Shown here in pieces: positions 17,979 to 26,651 of a stretch of 64,000 bases of DNA. Under the pieces are notes generated by a model. It saw nothing but the letters and a program-made list of their open reading frames with translations. It was not told where the DNA came from and ran no database searches. Source of the stretch: Bradyrhizobium ottawaense (GTDB lineage Bacteria > Pseudomonadota > Alphaproteobacteria > Rhizobiales > Xanthobacteraceae); NCBI RefSeq assembly GCF_002278135.3, contig NZ_CP029425.2:6052001-6116000 (forward strand), read 5' to 3'. The position numbers and the translations under genes are program-made. Within the stretch, counting starts at the first letter, position 1. Every line of letters begins with the position of its first letter.

Positions 17979-19829
17979 ATGCTTCCGCATGGCGCTTGCC
18001 TTACGGCTGCTTTAGTTGGTGTCTCTGTGCTGGCGACGAGCGTCGGCGCGTTCGCCCAAGGACCCGGCCAGGGACATGGAAGGGGCGGACCTGCCGGTCC
18101 AGCCGCAGCGCCTGCACGGCCAGCAGCACCACCAGCCATGGCACGTCCGGCGGCGCCGCCAGCCATGGCACGTCCCGCCGCCCCGGCATTCCATCCACCG
18201 GCCATGCCGCAGCGACCGGCCATGGCGCCGCACCCGGCGCCCCACATCGCCGCACCGCCGCCGCGTCCGGGCCCCCGTTTTGCAGCACCACCGCCGCGAG
18301 CAGCCCCGCACGTGGCGGCGCCGCGACCTGAATTCCACCGGGCGCCGGCAGCACCACAACGTCCGGCCATGGCCTCGCGGCCGACGCCGCATATCGCCGC
18401 CCCCTCGCGCCCAAGCGCGCCATCGGCTGTGAGCGCGCGGCCGCCGCGACAGGAGCGGATGGAGCAGCGCGCGCAGCAACATCAGCAGCAGATCCAGCAG
18501 CGACAGCAAATCGTGCAGCAGCGGCAGCGCGAGACGCTCACACGTCAGAGCTCGGAACGGCAGAGCCGCATCGATCGGATGCAACAGCGCGTGCAGCAAT
18601 TGCAGTCGCAGAAGCCGGAAGGCGTGCGGGCGCAACGTGCACAGGAGCGGACGCTGCAGACGCAGAACCGCCTGCTCCAGCGCGAACAGGGCATGCAGCA
18701 GCGCGATCAGGCGCGCCTGCAGCGGCTGGGCCCCGAGTCCACCACAGTTGGGCGAGCCGCCACTGCCGCCGCCGTGCAGGCGGCCGAGCGCGGGCGATTT
18801 GCCGAGCGCTTCCGCGAGCAGGCCCCTGCGCAAGCGCAGGCAGCGCTCACCACCCGCCAGAGCGGCTGGGCTCCCCGGCAGGCCTGGCGACACCGCCATC
18901 CCGCGGTGTTCGTGGCGTGGCTTGGGCCCGTGTTCTGGCCTTACGCTTACTCCGACATTTTCAACTACACGTTCTGGTCCTATGGCTACGAGCCCGGTTA
19001 TTGGGCGTACGCCTATGACGACTTCGTCGACACCGTGTTCTGGGGTGGTGACGGCCCCTATTCCGCCTATGCCAGCACCAACCCGTATGACTATCCGCAA
19101 GCCGGTGGCGGCAGCCGCGCCCGTCCGCGCGCGAGCGTGAGCCCGCAAACGCTACAGCAATTGTGCGGTACACCGGACAAGGGCGTCACCGCCTGGCCGC
19201 TTGCCGATATCGCGAAAGCGGTGCGGCCGGCGCCGGAGCAACGCGCACTGCTCGACGAATTGAAAACCGCGGCGGCCAACGCTGCCGGCGTGTTCAAGGA
19301 CTCCTGCGCGGAGACTTATGCATTGACTCCCCCTGGTCGCTTGCGCGCGATGATGAACCGCATCAGCGCGACGCTGGAAGCCGTCAAGATCGTGCGACCG
19401 GCACTGGAGAATTTTTACAACTCGCTCAGTGACGAGCAGCAGGCCAGCTTCAATGCGCTCGGTCCGAATATCGGCGAACACCCGCCGCAGCAGCAAGCCA
19501 ACGTCGAGGGCTGCGGCGATCCGAAATCCGGCCTGACCCAGCTGCCGATCCAAAGGATCGAGGCTGTGCTCCACCCAGCCGGCAAGCAGAAGGAGGCGCT
19601 CGACCGCCTCAGTGAAGCGACAGCCAAAGGCGTTGAAGGCCTGCAAGCGGCTTGCCCGAACGATGTGCCGCTGACGCCGGTCGGACGGCTGGAGGCGATG
19701 CAGCACCGGCTCGAGGCGATGCTGACGGCCGCCAAGCTGGTAGAGCCTGCGCTGGACGAGTTCTATGCCACGCTGAGCAGCGAGCAGAAGGCGCGCTTCA
19801 ACACGCTGCAACAGGTCGCGGGGCCGTGA
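17979..19829 (+). CDS. Exported low-complexity protein with two C-terminal Spy/CpxP-like repeats
   Basis: 616 residues from the ATG at 17979, which has a GGGAG site and opens on a signal peptide (MLPHGACLTAALVGVSVLAT, cleavage near AFA-Q). Then a Pro/Ala-rich stretch with repeated PPAMARPAA units (about 25-170), a Gln/Arg-rich coiled-coil stretch (about 170-280), an aromatic segment (WPYAYSDIFNYTFWSYGY, about 320-370), and two homologous helical repeats of about 100 residues, each with a CG/CG-type start, an LTP..RL..M motif and an ending like LSDEQQASFNAL or LSSEQKARFNTL. The repeats resemble LTxxQ-type Spy/CpxP periplasmic chaperones. Likely envelope stress or surface protein; function unproven. 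Confidence 0.8.
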   Translation: MLPHGACLTAALVGVSVLATSVGAFAQGPGQGHGRGGPAGPAAAPARPAAPPAMARPAAPPAMARPAAPAFHPPAMPQRPAMAPHPAPHIAAPPPRPGPRFAAPPPRAAPHVAAPRPEFHRAPAAPQRPAMASRPTPHIAAPSRPSAPSAVSARPPRQERMEQRAQQHQQQIQQRQQIVQQRQRETLTRQSSERQSRIDRMQQRVQQLQSQKPEGVRAQRAQERTLQTQNRLLQREQGMQQRDQARLQRLGPESTTVGRAATAAAVQAAERGRFAERFREQAPAQAQAALTTRQSGWAPRQAWRHRHPAVFVAWLGPVFWPYAYSDIFNYTFWSYGYEPGYWAYAYDDFVDTVFWGGDGPYSAYASTNPYDYPQAGGGSRARPRASVSPQTLQQLCGTPDKGVTAWPLADIAKAVRPAPEQRALLDELKTAAANAAGVFKDSCAETYALTPPGRLRAMMNRISATLEAVKIVRPALENFYNSLSDEQQASFNALGPNIGEHPPQQQANVEGCGDPKSGLTQLPIQRIEAVLHPAGKQKEALDRLSEATAKGVEGLQAACPNDVPLTPVGRLEAMQHRLEAMLTAAKLVEPALDEFYATLSSEQKARFNTLQQVAGP

Positions 19830-20020
19830 GGACGGCATCGCGTTTTCTCGTTGCAATTTGCGCCGCGGTCGAACGAAGCGGGGTGACGTAATCGTCCTGC
19901 TTCAAAGCTCGACGAGACCATGCATGTCCCTACCGCGCACTCTCTGTGAGGGTGCAGCGGCCCGTAACGCAAGCGACAGCCTCGTTTCCGACCTCACGAG
20001 GAAATCGTCTTCCGCCCAGC

Positions 20021-20194
20021 CTAGTTCGCGCTTGGGATCGCGTTGCATTGCTGGAAGTGAGAAGACAACTCGAGATTAGCCAGATGATCCCAGTATTCCG
20101 CTTCTGCGAGCAGCTTCCATTTGTTCATGCTGTTGTACGCGGCCTGTTGGCGGCACAGTGAGCTCATCGCACGCAAACGCTGCACCTTATCCAC
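20021..20194 (-). CDS. Small conserved-looking protein, 57 aa, GTG start
   Basis: The start is GTG at 20192-20194, chosen because a near-perfect AAGGAGGG ribosome site (20201-20208) lies 7 bases upstream; the frame extends further but without such a site. The product begins (V)DKVQRLRAMSSLCRQQAAY and contains KLLAEAEYWDHLANLE, a hydrophilic helical peptide without membrane segment. From memory, similar short proteins with LCRQQAAY and LAEAE.W.HLA are frequent in Bradyrhizobium. Function unknown. It stands alone between the Spy-like gene and a pseudogene fragment. Confidence 0.6.
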   Translation of the reverse strand: MDKVQRLRAMSSLCRQQAAYNSMNKWKLLAEAEYWDHLANLELSSHFQQCNAIPSAN

Positions 20195-20685
20195 TGCGGA
20201 CCCTCCTTCACGCTTGCTTGTTTGCAAGCGCATTTGTGTTGTTACAGCTTCGCAGATCGAATTGACGGGTGATAGTCCCGTGTTTGACGGTGAATCAATG
20301 ATAGCGCAATCGTCCGACTTTTCAGCGCTCGGCAAATTCGATCGCAAACCAGTTTGGCCCCGCGCATTGAATGAATTGCAGATTGTCCTTGGCGGTCTTT
20401 CGCCGCAATAAAGCATGCCGGTGCCTTCGGCAAAGCTCGCCAGCTATGTCATGCCGATCACGGCAATGGCCCCGACGGTTGCACGTCGGGGCCATTCAAG
20501 ATCAACAGGCATGGGTACATCCGCCGTCCCTGCTGATCGTTGATGCCACTGATTACCGCATCCGATCTGGCACAGACTGTGGCGAGGCTGCGGCATCGGC
20601 ATGATGACATTCTGCCTGAAAGCTGATGGTAGTCCACCACATCTTTGGTGGTACTCCGACCAGTTCGCTGCTTCGCCAGCGGGGC
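20195..20685. other. Gene-poor stretch
   Basis: No coding frame with a credible ribosome site was found here apart from the small gene to its left. The only structure seen is the hairpin at 20465-20496. The first 150 bases are less GC-rich than the surrounding genes. Confidence 0.5.
20465..20496. other. Strong hairpin (12-bp perfect stem)
   Basis: AATGGCCCCGAC and GTCGGGGCCATT form a perfect 12-bp stem around an 8-base loop. Neither strand has a T-run directly after it, so it is not a classical intrinsic terminator. It could be a Rho-independent stop without U-tract, an mRNA-stabilising structure or part of a small RNA. Confidence 0.55.
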
Positions 20686-20789
20686 GAACTTGCGCTGGAC
20701 GAGTTCTATGCGACGCCGACAGCGAGCAGAAGGCCCGCTTCAACGCGCTGCAACAGCTCGCAAGCCCGTATGGGCCGCACTCGTGGTAA
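20686..20789 (+). pseudogene. Broken duplicate of the C-terminus of the Spy/CpxP-like gene
   Basis: About 87 bases match the 3' end of the gene at 17979-19829 at roughly 85-90% identity (aligned by eye). The copy reads ALDEFYAT, loses one base, then continues in another frame as DSEQKARFNALQQLASP and runs a few codons past the original stop to TAA at 20787-20789. No start or upstream domain is left. It ends 2 bases before the stop of the convergent isomerase gene. Confidence 0.75.
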
Positions 20790-20791
20790 CT

Positions 20792-21655
20792 CTACACCAC
20801 CGTCTTATGACGCGCGATGCAGGTCTGCAGCACCTCGCCCATTGGCTTGCTCCACCAGGCGTTGGAGAAGATCTCGATCTCGGAATAGCCAGCAAAGCCC
20901 TCCGCTTCGACCGCCGCACGCACTGATTTGATGTCGATGACGCCGTCGCCCATCATGCCGCGGTCGTTGAGGATGTCCTTTGTCGGCACCAGCCAGTCGC
21001 AGACATGGAACGCGAGCAGGCGATCCTTGCCGGCGCGCGCGATCTGGCTCATCAGCTCCGGGTCCCACCAGATGTGATAGACGTCGAGCGCGACGCCGAG
21101 CATGCCGCTGCGAGCGGGATCGAGCCGGTCGCAGATATCGAGCGCCTGCTTCGTGGTGTTAACGCAGGCGCGGTCGGCCGCGTAAGCCGGATGCAAGGGC
21201 TCGATCGCCAGCGGCAGGTTTGCCTGCCTGGCATAGTCGAGCATATCGGCGAGAGCTTCCTCGACCTGCCCGCGCGCCGCCGCGATGTCCTTCGACACCT
21301 CGCTGCCCGGCCTGGAATATTGCGGCAGGCCACCGACGACGAGGACGATGCAGGGCGCGCCCAGCGCCTTGGCTTCATCGACGCAGCGCCTGTTGTCGTC
21401 GCGCACCTCGCCTCTGCGCGATGCGTCCGAGGTGAACATGCCGCCGCGGCAATAGCCTGAGAGCTCGAGGCCGGCATCGCGCACCGCGCGCGCGGCGCGT
21501 TCGAGACCGACGGATGCGACCTGGTCGCGCCAGGGATCGATCGCGCGGATGCCTTGCTTTGCACAGGCGTTGATGATCTCGACCAGGTCACCCTGCTTGC
21601 GGACGGTCGCCGTGTTCAGCGACAGCCAGCGATGGTCGGACGAAAAATCGCGCAT
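20792..21655 (-). CDS. Sugar phosphate isomerase/epimerase family protein (xylose-isomerase-like TIM barrel)
   Basis: 287 residues of the AP-endonuclease-2/xylose isomerase-like fold. Likely divalent-metal ligands are Glu in LAIEPLHP, Asp in GVALDVYHIWWD, His in LLAFHVCDW and Glu in YSEIEIFS. It is probably an isomerase, epimerase or dehydratase acting on a keto-sugar or cyclitol derivative. It is the last gene of a seven-gene minus-strand operon; its ATG overlaps the stop of the DUF993 gene by one base (21655). Substrate is unknown. Confidence 0.85.
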   Translation of the reverse strand: MRDFSSDHRWLSLNTATVRKQGDLVEIINACAKQGIRAIDPWRDQVASVGLERAARAVRDAGLELSGYCRGGMFTSDASRRGEVRDDNRRCVDEAKALGAPCIVLVVGGLPQYSRPGSEVSKDIAAARGQVEEALADMLDYARQANLPLAIEPLHPAYAADRACVNTTKQALDICDRLDPARSGMLGVALDVYHIWWDPELMSQIARAGKDRLLAFHVCDWLVPTKDILNDRGMMGDGVIDIKSVRAAVEAEGFAGYSEIEIFSNAWWSKPMGEVLQTCIARHKTVV

Positions 21656-22845
21656 CAGGATTCGATACCGTGGGTGGCGAGCACGGTCTTCATCCGCTGC
21701 GTCGCGAGTTCAGGGTTGGCGAGCAGGCCGGCCTTGTCGGCCAGACGGAACAGCTCGGCCAGATGCAACGTGGAGCGCGTACTCTCCTGTCCCCCGACCA
21801 TGGTGAAATGGTCCTGGTGGCCATTGAGATACGCCATGAATACCACGCCGGTCTTGTAGAACCGCGTCGGCGCCTTGAAGATGTGACGCGACAGCGGCAC
21901 TGTCGGCCCCAGCACGTCATGGAAGCCGGCCTCGTCGCCAGCCGCCAGTCGCGACAGTGCGTAGGATGCCGCCGGCGCAATGGCGTCAAAAATACCAAGC
22001 AGCGCGTGCGAAAAACCCTGCTCGTCGCCGGCGATCAGCTCCGCATAATTGAAGTCGTCGCCGGTGTACATCTTGATGCGCTTGTCGAGGCGCCGGCGCA
22101 TGTCGATCTCGCGCTGCTTGTCGAGCAGCGACACTTTTACGCCGTCGACCTTGGCGGCGTTGCCGTTGATGATGGCGACCGCAGTGTCCATCGCCTTGTC
22201 GAGATCCCCGGTGCCCCAATAACCCGTCAGCGCCGGATCGAACATGTCGCCGAGCCAGTGGATGATCACGGGCTGCGCTACCCCCGACAGCACGCGATTA
22301 TAGACCTTGGCGTAGTCATCGGCGTTGCGGCCGAGTTTCGCCAGCGCGCGCGATGCCATCAGGATGATGCGGCCACCGACCTTCTCCACCGCCGAGATCT
22401 GTTCCTCGTAAGCGCGGATCACGTCGTCGAGGCTACTGGCATCCTCGACCGCGAGATGGTCCGTGCCCGCGCCGGAGAACACCAGCGCGTTGCGGCGCTT
22501 GGCGGCGGCGACCGAGCGCGTGATCAGCTCCAGCGAGGTCGGCCAGTCCAGCCCCATGCCGCGCTGAGCGGTGTCCATGGCTTCGGCAACGCCAAGACCG
22601 AGGTCCCAGACGTGCTCGCGGAAGGCGATGGTCCTGTCCCAGTCGACGGCAGCCGACAGCCAGGGATCGTTGTCCGCGAAGGGATCGACGACCGTGTGCA
22701 CGGCCGAGAAGGCGATGCGGTTCAAGGGGCCTTCGAGCTTTGCGGGGAACGTGCGCGAGGCCGCGAGCCGGTAGGTCTCGATCGAGCGATCGGCCTTCGG
22801 CAATTTCAGCGACAATGATGACATGGGTTGGACGGGCTTGTTCAT
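21655..22845 (-). CDS. DUF993 / dihydrodipicolinate-synthase-like family protein
   Basis: 396 residues from the ATG at 22845, which has a GAGAGG site; the extra frame upstream is translated intergenic repeat. The segments SFTGAG-like LVFSGAGTDHL, GGRIILMASRALA, VIIHWLGDMFDPALTGYWG, DGVKVSLLDK and YTGDDFNYAELI fit a TIM-barrel aldolase, with the Lys of GVKVSLLDK a possible Schiff-base residue. I recognise it as the DUF993 group, whose reaction I do not know. Context suggests a retro-aldol step in catabolism of the substrate imported by the ABC system of the same operon. Confidence 0.75.
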   Translation of the reverse strand: MNKPVQPMSSLSLKLPKADRSIETYRLAASRTFPAKLEGPLNRIAFSAVHTVVDPFADNDPWLSAAVDWDRTIAFREHVWDLGLGVAEAMDTAQRGMGLDWPTSLELITRSVAAAKRRNALVFSGAGTDHLAVEDASSLDDVIRAYEEQISAVEKVGGRIILMASRALAKLGRNADDYAKVYNRVLSGVAQPVIIHWLGDMFDPALTGYWGTGDLDKAMDTAVAIINGNAAKVDGVKVSLLDKQREIDMRRRLDKRIKMYTGDDFNYAELIAGDEQGFSHALLGIFDAIAPAASYALSRLAAGDEAGFHDVLGPTVPLSRHIFKAPTRFYKTGVVFMAYLNGHQDHFTMVGGQESTRSTLHLAELFRLADKAGLLANPELATQRMKTVLATHGIES

Positions 22846-22862
22846 GATTTCGGACCTCTCCC

Positions 22863-22947
22863 CGTCATTGCGAGGAGCGGAGCAACGAAGCAATCCAGGC
22901 TCCTCTGCGGAAAGACTCTGGATTGCCTCGCTCCGCTCGCAACGACG
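22863..22947. repeat. Intergenic palindromic repeat, CGTCATTGCGAGGAGC family
   Basis: The two halves CGTCATTGCGAGGAGCGGAG and CTCCGCTCGCAACGACG, with CAATCCAG/CTGGATTG inside, are inverted. The element lies in the gap between two genes of one operon, so it is transcribed and could form a long hairpin. From memory this family is frequent in Bradyrhizobium. Confidence 0.75.
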
Positions 22948-22981
22948 GCTTGGCAGACATCGGGACTCTATCTATTCGATC

Positions 22982-24133
22982 TCACGCCTTGATCGGCGCG
23001 ACGTCGATCCAACGCCGTTCCTTCCAGCTCTTGAGCGCGCATTCGGCAAGCTGCACGCCCTTGACACCTTCGAGCAGCGTGAACTTGTAGGGCGCGTCCT
23101 CGTAGACGTGGCGGATGAACATCTCCCACTGCTCCTTGAAGCCGTTGTCGTAGCTGACGTTGTCAGGCAGCTTCTGCCAGTCGCCGTAGAAATCGTGCAG
23201 CCGCTTCTCGTCGGGATTCCAGACCGGCCTCGGGGTAGCCTGCCGCGCCTGGATCATGCAGTCGCTGAGCCCGGCGACCGCCGAGCCATGCGTGCCGTCG
23301 ACCTGGAAGGTGACGAGGTCGTCGCGATAGACGCGCGTCACCCAGGACATGTTGATGTGGGCGATGACACCGCCTTCGAGCTGGAAGGTCGCGTAAGCGG
23401 AATCATCCGCGGTCGCCTGGTACTTCTTGCCCTGCTCGTCGAAACGCTCGGGGATGTCGGTGTTACCGATGCAGACCACGCTCTGGACATTGCCGAAGAG
23501 GTTGTCGAGCACGTAGCGCCAGTGGCAGACCATGTCCAGAATGATACCGCCGCCGTCTTCGTCGCGATAGTTCCAGGACGGCCGCTGCGCTTCCTGCCAA
23601 CCACCTTCGAACACCCAATAGCCGAACTCGCCGCGCACCGAGAGGATGCGGCCGAAGAAACCGGAATCGCGCAAAAAGGCGATCTTCTTCAGGCCTGGCA
23701 GGAACAGCTTGTCCTGCACCGTGCCGTGCTTGACACCCTTGGCATTGGCGAGCTTGACGACTTCGAGCGCCTCCTCGAAGTTCGTCGCGATCGGCTTCTC
23801 GCAATAGACGTGCTTGCCGGCATTGATCGCCTGGGTCAACAGGCCCGGGCGCGCCTGCGTGGTCGCGGCGTCGAAGAACATGGTGTCGTTCTTGTCGGCG
23901 AGCGCCGCATCGAGGTCGGTGGTCCAACGTGTAATGTTGTAGCGCTTGGCAAGCGCCTCGACCTTCTCGGCGCTGCGGCCGACCAGGATCGGATCGGGCA
24001 TCACGCGGTCGCCGTTCTTCAGCCGTACACCGCCCTGCTCGCGGATCGCGACGATCGAGCGGATCAGATGCTGGTTGAGCCCCATGCGGCCGGTGACGCC
24101 GTTCATGATGAGGCCGAGGCGTTGGGTGGTCAT
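22982..24133 (-). CDS. Gfo/Idh/MocA-family NAD(P)-dependent oxidoreductase
   Basis: 383 residues. The N-terminal nucleotide-binding fold begins MTTQRLGLIMNGVTGRMGLN and has the family EKP motif (HVYCEKPIATNFEEALEVV). The C-terminal half contains the putative catalytic His region DEDGGGIILDMVCHWRYVLD. It most likely oxidises a hydroxyl of a sugar, cyclitol or sugar acid to a ketone. The ATG at 24133 overlaps the stop of the enolase-superfamily gene (ATGA junction), and the DUF993 gene follows across a repeat, so they act together. Confidence 0.88.
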   Translation of the reverse strand: MTTQRLGLIMNGVTGRMGLNQHLIRSIVAIREQGGVRLKNGDRVMPDPILVGRSAEKVEALAKRYNITRWTTDLDAALADKNDTMFFDAATTQARPGLLTQAINAGKHVYCEKPIATNFEEALEVVKLANAKGVKHGTVQDKLFLPGLKKIAFLRDSGFFGRILSVRGEFGYWVFEGGWQEAQRPSWNYRDEDGGGIILDMVCHWRYVLDNLFGNVQSVVCIGNTDIPERFDEQGKKYQATADDSAYATFQLEGGVIAHINMSWVTRVYRDDLVTFQVDGTHGSAVAGLSDCMIQARQATPRPVWNPDEKRLHDFYGDWQKLPDNVSYDNGFKEQWEMFIRHVYEDAPYKFTLLEGVKGVQLAECALKSWKERRWIDVAPIKA

Positions 24134-25521
24134 GTCAAATGCTCCTGAAGTGATCTTGGCTGTTCGAGCGGGAGAAGCGCCGACCAGTCCGGATGGACCG
24201 ACGTCGCAAAGCCCGTTGCATGAAGCGATCCCGTCAGGAGATCGCCGTCGTGAATGGAGAGCCGGATGCCCTGCCCGGTATCGGCGTAGAGATCGGGATC
24301 CGCGGCGGCGAACGCCTGCGCTTCAGCGAGAGGCGTGTCGCCAAAGCCGTCGACATAGTGATGGCCGTTGCGTTCGGCGTGGGTGACACCGAGGAAGGCG
24401 CCGAGCGCGAGGTCCTGCTGCACGGCGAGGCCGGCTTGGCAGGTGAGGTCCTCGCCGGTGACGAAGAACCTCTCGCCGTTCGCGCTCCATTTCGCGGCGC
24501 GCGTCGCGTTGATGATGGACTTGTAGAGCCCCTTGCAGGATTTCGAGGAAATGCCGCAATAGCCGAGCGCCCGCGCTGCCGGGAAGGCATCGTAGGAATC
24601 GTCGGCCTCGTCGATGATGAAACCGTGCGCGGCCAATGCGCCAAGCGGCGTTTGCCTCGTGATGTCGCGCGGCATCGGCTGCTCGACATAGAGCAAGCGC
24701 GTGGCGATCGGGCGTAGCGCTGCGTCGTGATCGAGCCGGTCCATCAGCGCCTGCAACGCAGCGAGGTCGGCATATTGCTCGTTGGCGTCGAGCGTCACCT
24801 TGTAGTCGTGTCCCAGCGTAGCGAGCTCCTTGCCGATGCGGGAGAGCCGCGCCGCGTCGGCTGCGGGATCGCCCGACAGCTTCAGCTTGAAGTATCGTGC
24901 ACCGGAGTTCTCGCGGGCATCGGCGACGCCGCGCTCGCCTTCGACGGCATCATCAAGGCCTACGGTATGCCTGATGGCAACACGCTCCAGCGGTACCCGG
25001 CCGGAGAGAAAGGTGGTGATGTCCAATCCCACGAGGTCAGGTGAGAGTCGCGCATCGATGCCGGCGATGTTGCCGGCCATTCCATCGAAGAAGCTGGTTT
25101 CGGCGGCGCGCAGCAACGCATCGAGGATCGCCTTGTCGATCTCCGCCGGACCGTAAGCCGCGGCGAGCGGCGGAATGTTCTTTTTCGCACACGTCGCGAC
25201 CTGCGCACCGATGCACGAGGCATGCAGATCGAACGCCGTCAAGAATCCGGTCCGTGCCAAATAGAGCCCGCGCGCAATCTCCAGCGAGCGGCGCAGGCCA
25301 TCGACCGTCTGCGCCGGCGACAATTCCGGCCGCTTGTCGAACCATTTTGGCACCAGCAGCTCGGCGCTGGCGCCGACCGCGACGCCCCTGCCCTCGACCT
25401 CGATCTCGGCGCGCACGAACAGCTGCGGCGTCGCGTTGATCGTGATCGCGCCGAAGCGGAACGGCCGCGCGAACTGCACGGGACGTTCGAAGAAGGCGAT
25501 GTCTCGCAGCTTCAGGCGCAC
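24130..25521 (-). CDS. Enolase-superfamily enzyme (mandelate racemase/muconate lactonizing type)
   Basis: About 463 residues from a GTG at 25521 with an AGGA site 9 bases upstream. The longer frame (to 25623) would add MAGLVRAIRVLPRATRNVD, which is merely translated intergenic repeat. The barrel has the superfamily residues: KxK-type YFKLKLSG, metal-site Asp in VTLDANEQYAD, Glu in LYVEQPMPRD, acidic residues in FIIDEADDSYDAF, and a second lysine in GISSKSCKGLYKS. Two catalytic lysines point to the muconate-lactonizing subgroup. Longer than typical members (about 370-400). Likely a dehydratase or cycloisomerase in the pathway of this operon; start moderately sure. Confidence 0.8.
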   Translation of the reverse strand: MRLKLRDIAFFERPVQFARPFRFGAITINATPQLFVRAEIEVEGRGVAVGASAELLVPKWFDKRPELSPAQTVDGLRRSLEIARGLYLARTGFLTAFDLHASCIGAQVATCAKKNIPPLAAAYGPAEIDKAILDALLRAAETSFFDGMAGNIAGIDARLSPDLVGLDITTFLSGRVPLERVAIRHTVGLDDAVEGERGVADARENSGARYFKLKLSGDPAADAARLSRIGKELATLGHDYKVTLDANEQYADLAALQALMDRLDHDAALRPIATRLLYVEQPMPRDITRQTPLGALAAHGFIIDEADDSYDAFPAARALGYCGISSKSCKGLYKSIINATRAAKWSANGERFFVTGEDLTCQAGLAVQQDLALGAFLGVTHAERNGHHYVDGFGDTPLAEAQAFAAADPDLYADTGQGIRLSIHDGDLLTGSLHATGFATSVHPDWSALLPLEQPRSLQEHLT

Positions 25522-25541
25522 GGGGATGGTCCTGGAAAGGT

Positions 25542-25627
25542 CGTCATGCCCAGGCTTGTCCCGGGCATCCACGTTCCTCGTCGCGCGGGGCAGGACGCGG
25601 ATGGCCCGGACAAGCCCGGCCATGACG
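25542..25627. repeat. Intergenic palindromic repeat, CGTCATG..CCGGGC family
   Basis: CGTCATGCCCAGGCTTGTCC near the left end and GGACAAGCCCGGCCATGACG at the right end are inverted copies. The repeat is open in the frame of the enolase-superfamily gene and can mislead start prediction. Confidence 0.75.
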
Positions 25628-25657
25628 CTCTGGGAAGTAGAGCTTCTCCCATCGTCT

Positions 25658-26500
25658 CTAGTCCAATGCCCCTTGCGAGAAGAAATGCTTGCGGATGCGC
25701 TGCACGAGTTCGGTAAACACCGGATCGGCCATCACGTCGAGCGAGCGCGGGCGCGGCAGCGGCACGTCGTAGATCGCAGCGACCGCGCCGGGACGCTCGG
25801 TCATGACGAGGACGCGGTCGGCGAGGAACACGGCTTCCGGAATCGAATGCGTGATCAGCAGCACCGTCTTCCTGGTTTCGCGCTGAATCCGCATCAACTC
25901 GACATTCATGCGCTCGCGCGTCAGCGCGTCCAGCGCGCCGAACGGCTCGTCCATCAGCATGATCTTGGGGTCGTGCACCAGCGCGCGGCAGATCGAGGCA
26001 CGTTGCTGCATGCCGCCGGAAAGCTGCCAGGGCAGCTTCTTCTCGAAGCCTTCGAGCCCGACGAGCTTCAACAGCGCCTTGGCACGGGCAAGATATTCGT
26101 CCCGCGGCAGCCGCTTCATGTCGATCGGCAGCATGACGTTGGACAGGATGTTGCGCCAGGGCAGCAGCAACGCGTTCTGGAAGACGATGCCGACATTGCC
26201 GTGCGGCGTCGTCACCTTCTCGCCCTCGACCAGGATCTCGCCCGCGGTCGGCGGCAGCAAGCCCGAGATCAGCTTGAGCAGCGTGGACTTGCCGCAGCCG
26301 GATGGCCCGACCACGACGAAGAACTCGCCGTCATTGATGTGGAAGTCGAGCGGACGCAGCGACGGCACATCGCCGTCGCGCGTCCGGTAGGTTTTGGACA
26401 CGCCGGAGAGCTTGATGCCCGAGGCATCACCGGCCCGGTCGTTCACCAGTCTCAGATGCGCGGCCGGCTGGACGTCGATTGGTTTGGTCGCAGGGTTCAT
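25658..26500 (-). CDS. NitT/TauT-type ABC transporter ATP-binding protein
   Basis: 280 residues from the ATG at 26500 (GGGGGAGAG site upstream); earlier in-frame sequence is repeat-derived. It has Walker A GPSGCGKSTLLKLISG, Q-loop VFQNALLLPWRN, signature QLSGGMQQRASICRALVHDP, Walker B MLMDEPFGALD and the H-loop LLITHSIPEAVFLADR. This matches the SsuB/TauB/ThiZ group. It energises the permease at 27699 with the binding protein at 26652, in one operon with the downstream catabolic genes. Confidence 0.92.
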   Translation of the reverse strand: MNPATKPIDVQPAAHLRLVNDRAGDASGIKLSGVSKTYRTRDGDVPSLRPLDFHINDGEFFVVVGPSGCGKSTLLKLISGLLPPTAGEILVEGEKVTTPHGNVGIVFQNALLLPWRNILSNVMLPIDMKRLPRDEYLARAKALLKLVGLEGFEKKLPWQLSGGMQQRASICRALVHDPKIMLMDEPFGALDALTRERMNVELMRIQRETRKTVLLITHSIPEAVFLADRVLVMTERPGAVAAIYDVPLPRPRSLDVMADPVFTELVQRIRKHFFSQGALD

Positions 26501-26516
26501 CGCAGCGCTCTCCCCC

Positions 26517-26634
26517 CGTCGTCCCTGCGAACGCAGGGACCCATACGCCGTGCCGGCGCGTCCGGGCACGCGGAGTGAGACCTTTCGTAACAATCGAGGC
26601 CGGTGGTAATGGGTCCCTGCGTTCGCAGGGACGA
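26517..26634. repeat. Intergenic palindromic repeat, GTCCCTGCGAACGCAGGGAC family
   Basis: GTCCCTGCGAACGCAGGGAC occurs at the left end and GTCCCTGCGTTCGCAGGGAC at the right end. Each is a palindrome and they are also inverted to each other, enclosing CCCAT/ATGGG. The element lies between the binding-protein and ATPase genes of one operon. Confidence 0.8.
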
Positions 26635-26651
26635 GGGCGAATATTGATCGC

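Noticed and set aside
17940..18300. CRISPR-like or minisatellite array in the PPAMARPAA stretch
   Set aside because: The repeat units are codon-based, unequal and in frame; they encode a low-complexity protein segment and have no spacers.
18012..19148. 378-residue minus-strand frame opposite the Spy-like gene
   Set aside because: The low-complexity Pro/Ala/Gln coding sequence keeps several frames open; only the plus frame has a ribosome site, a signal peptide and the chaperone-like repeats.
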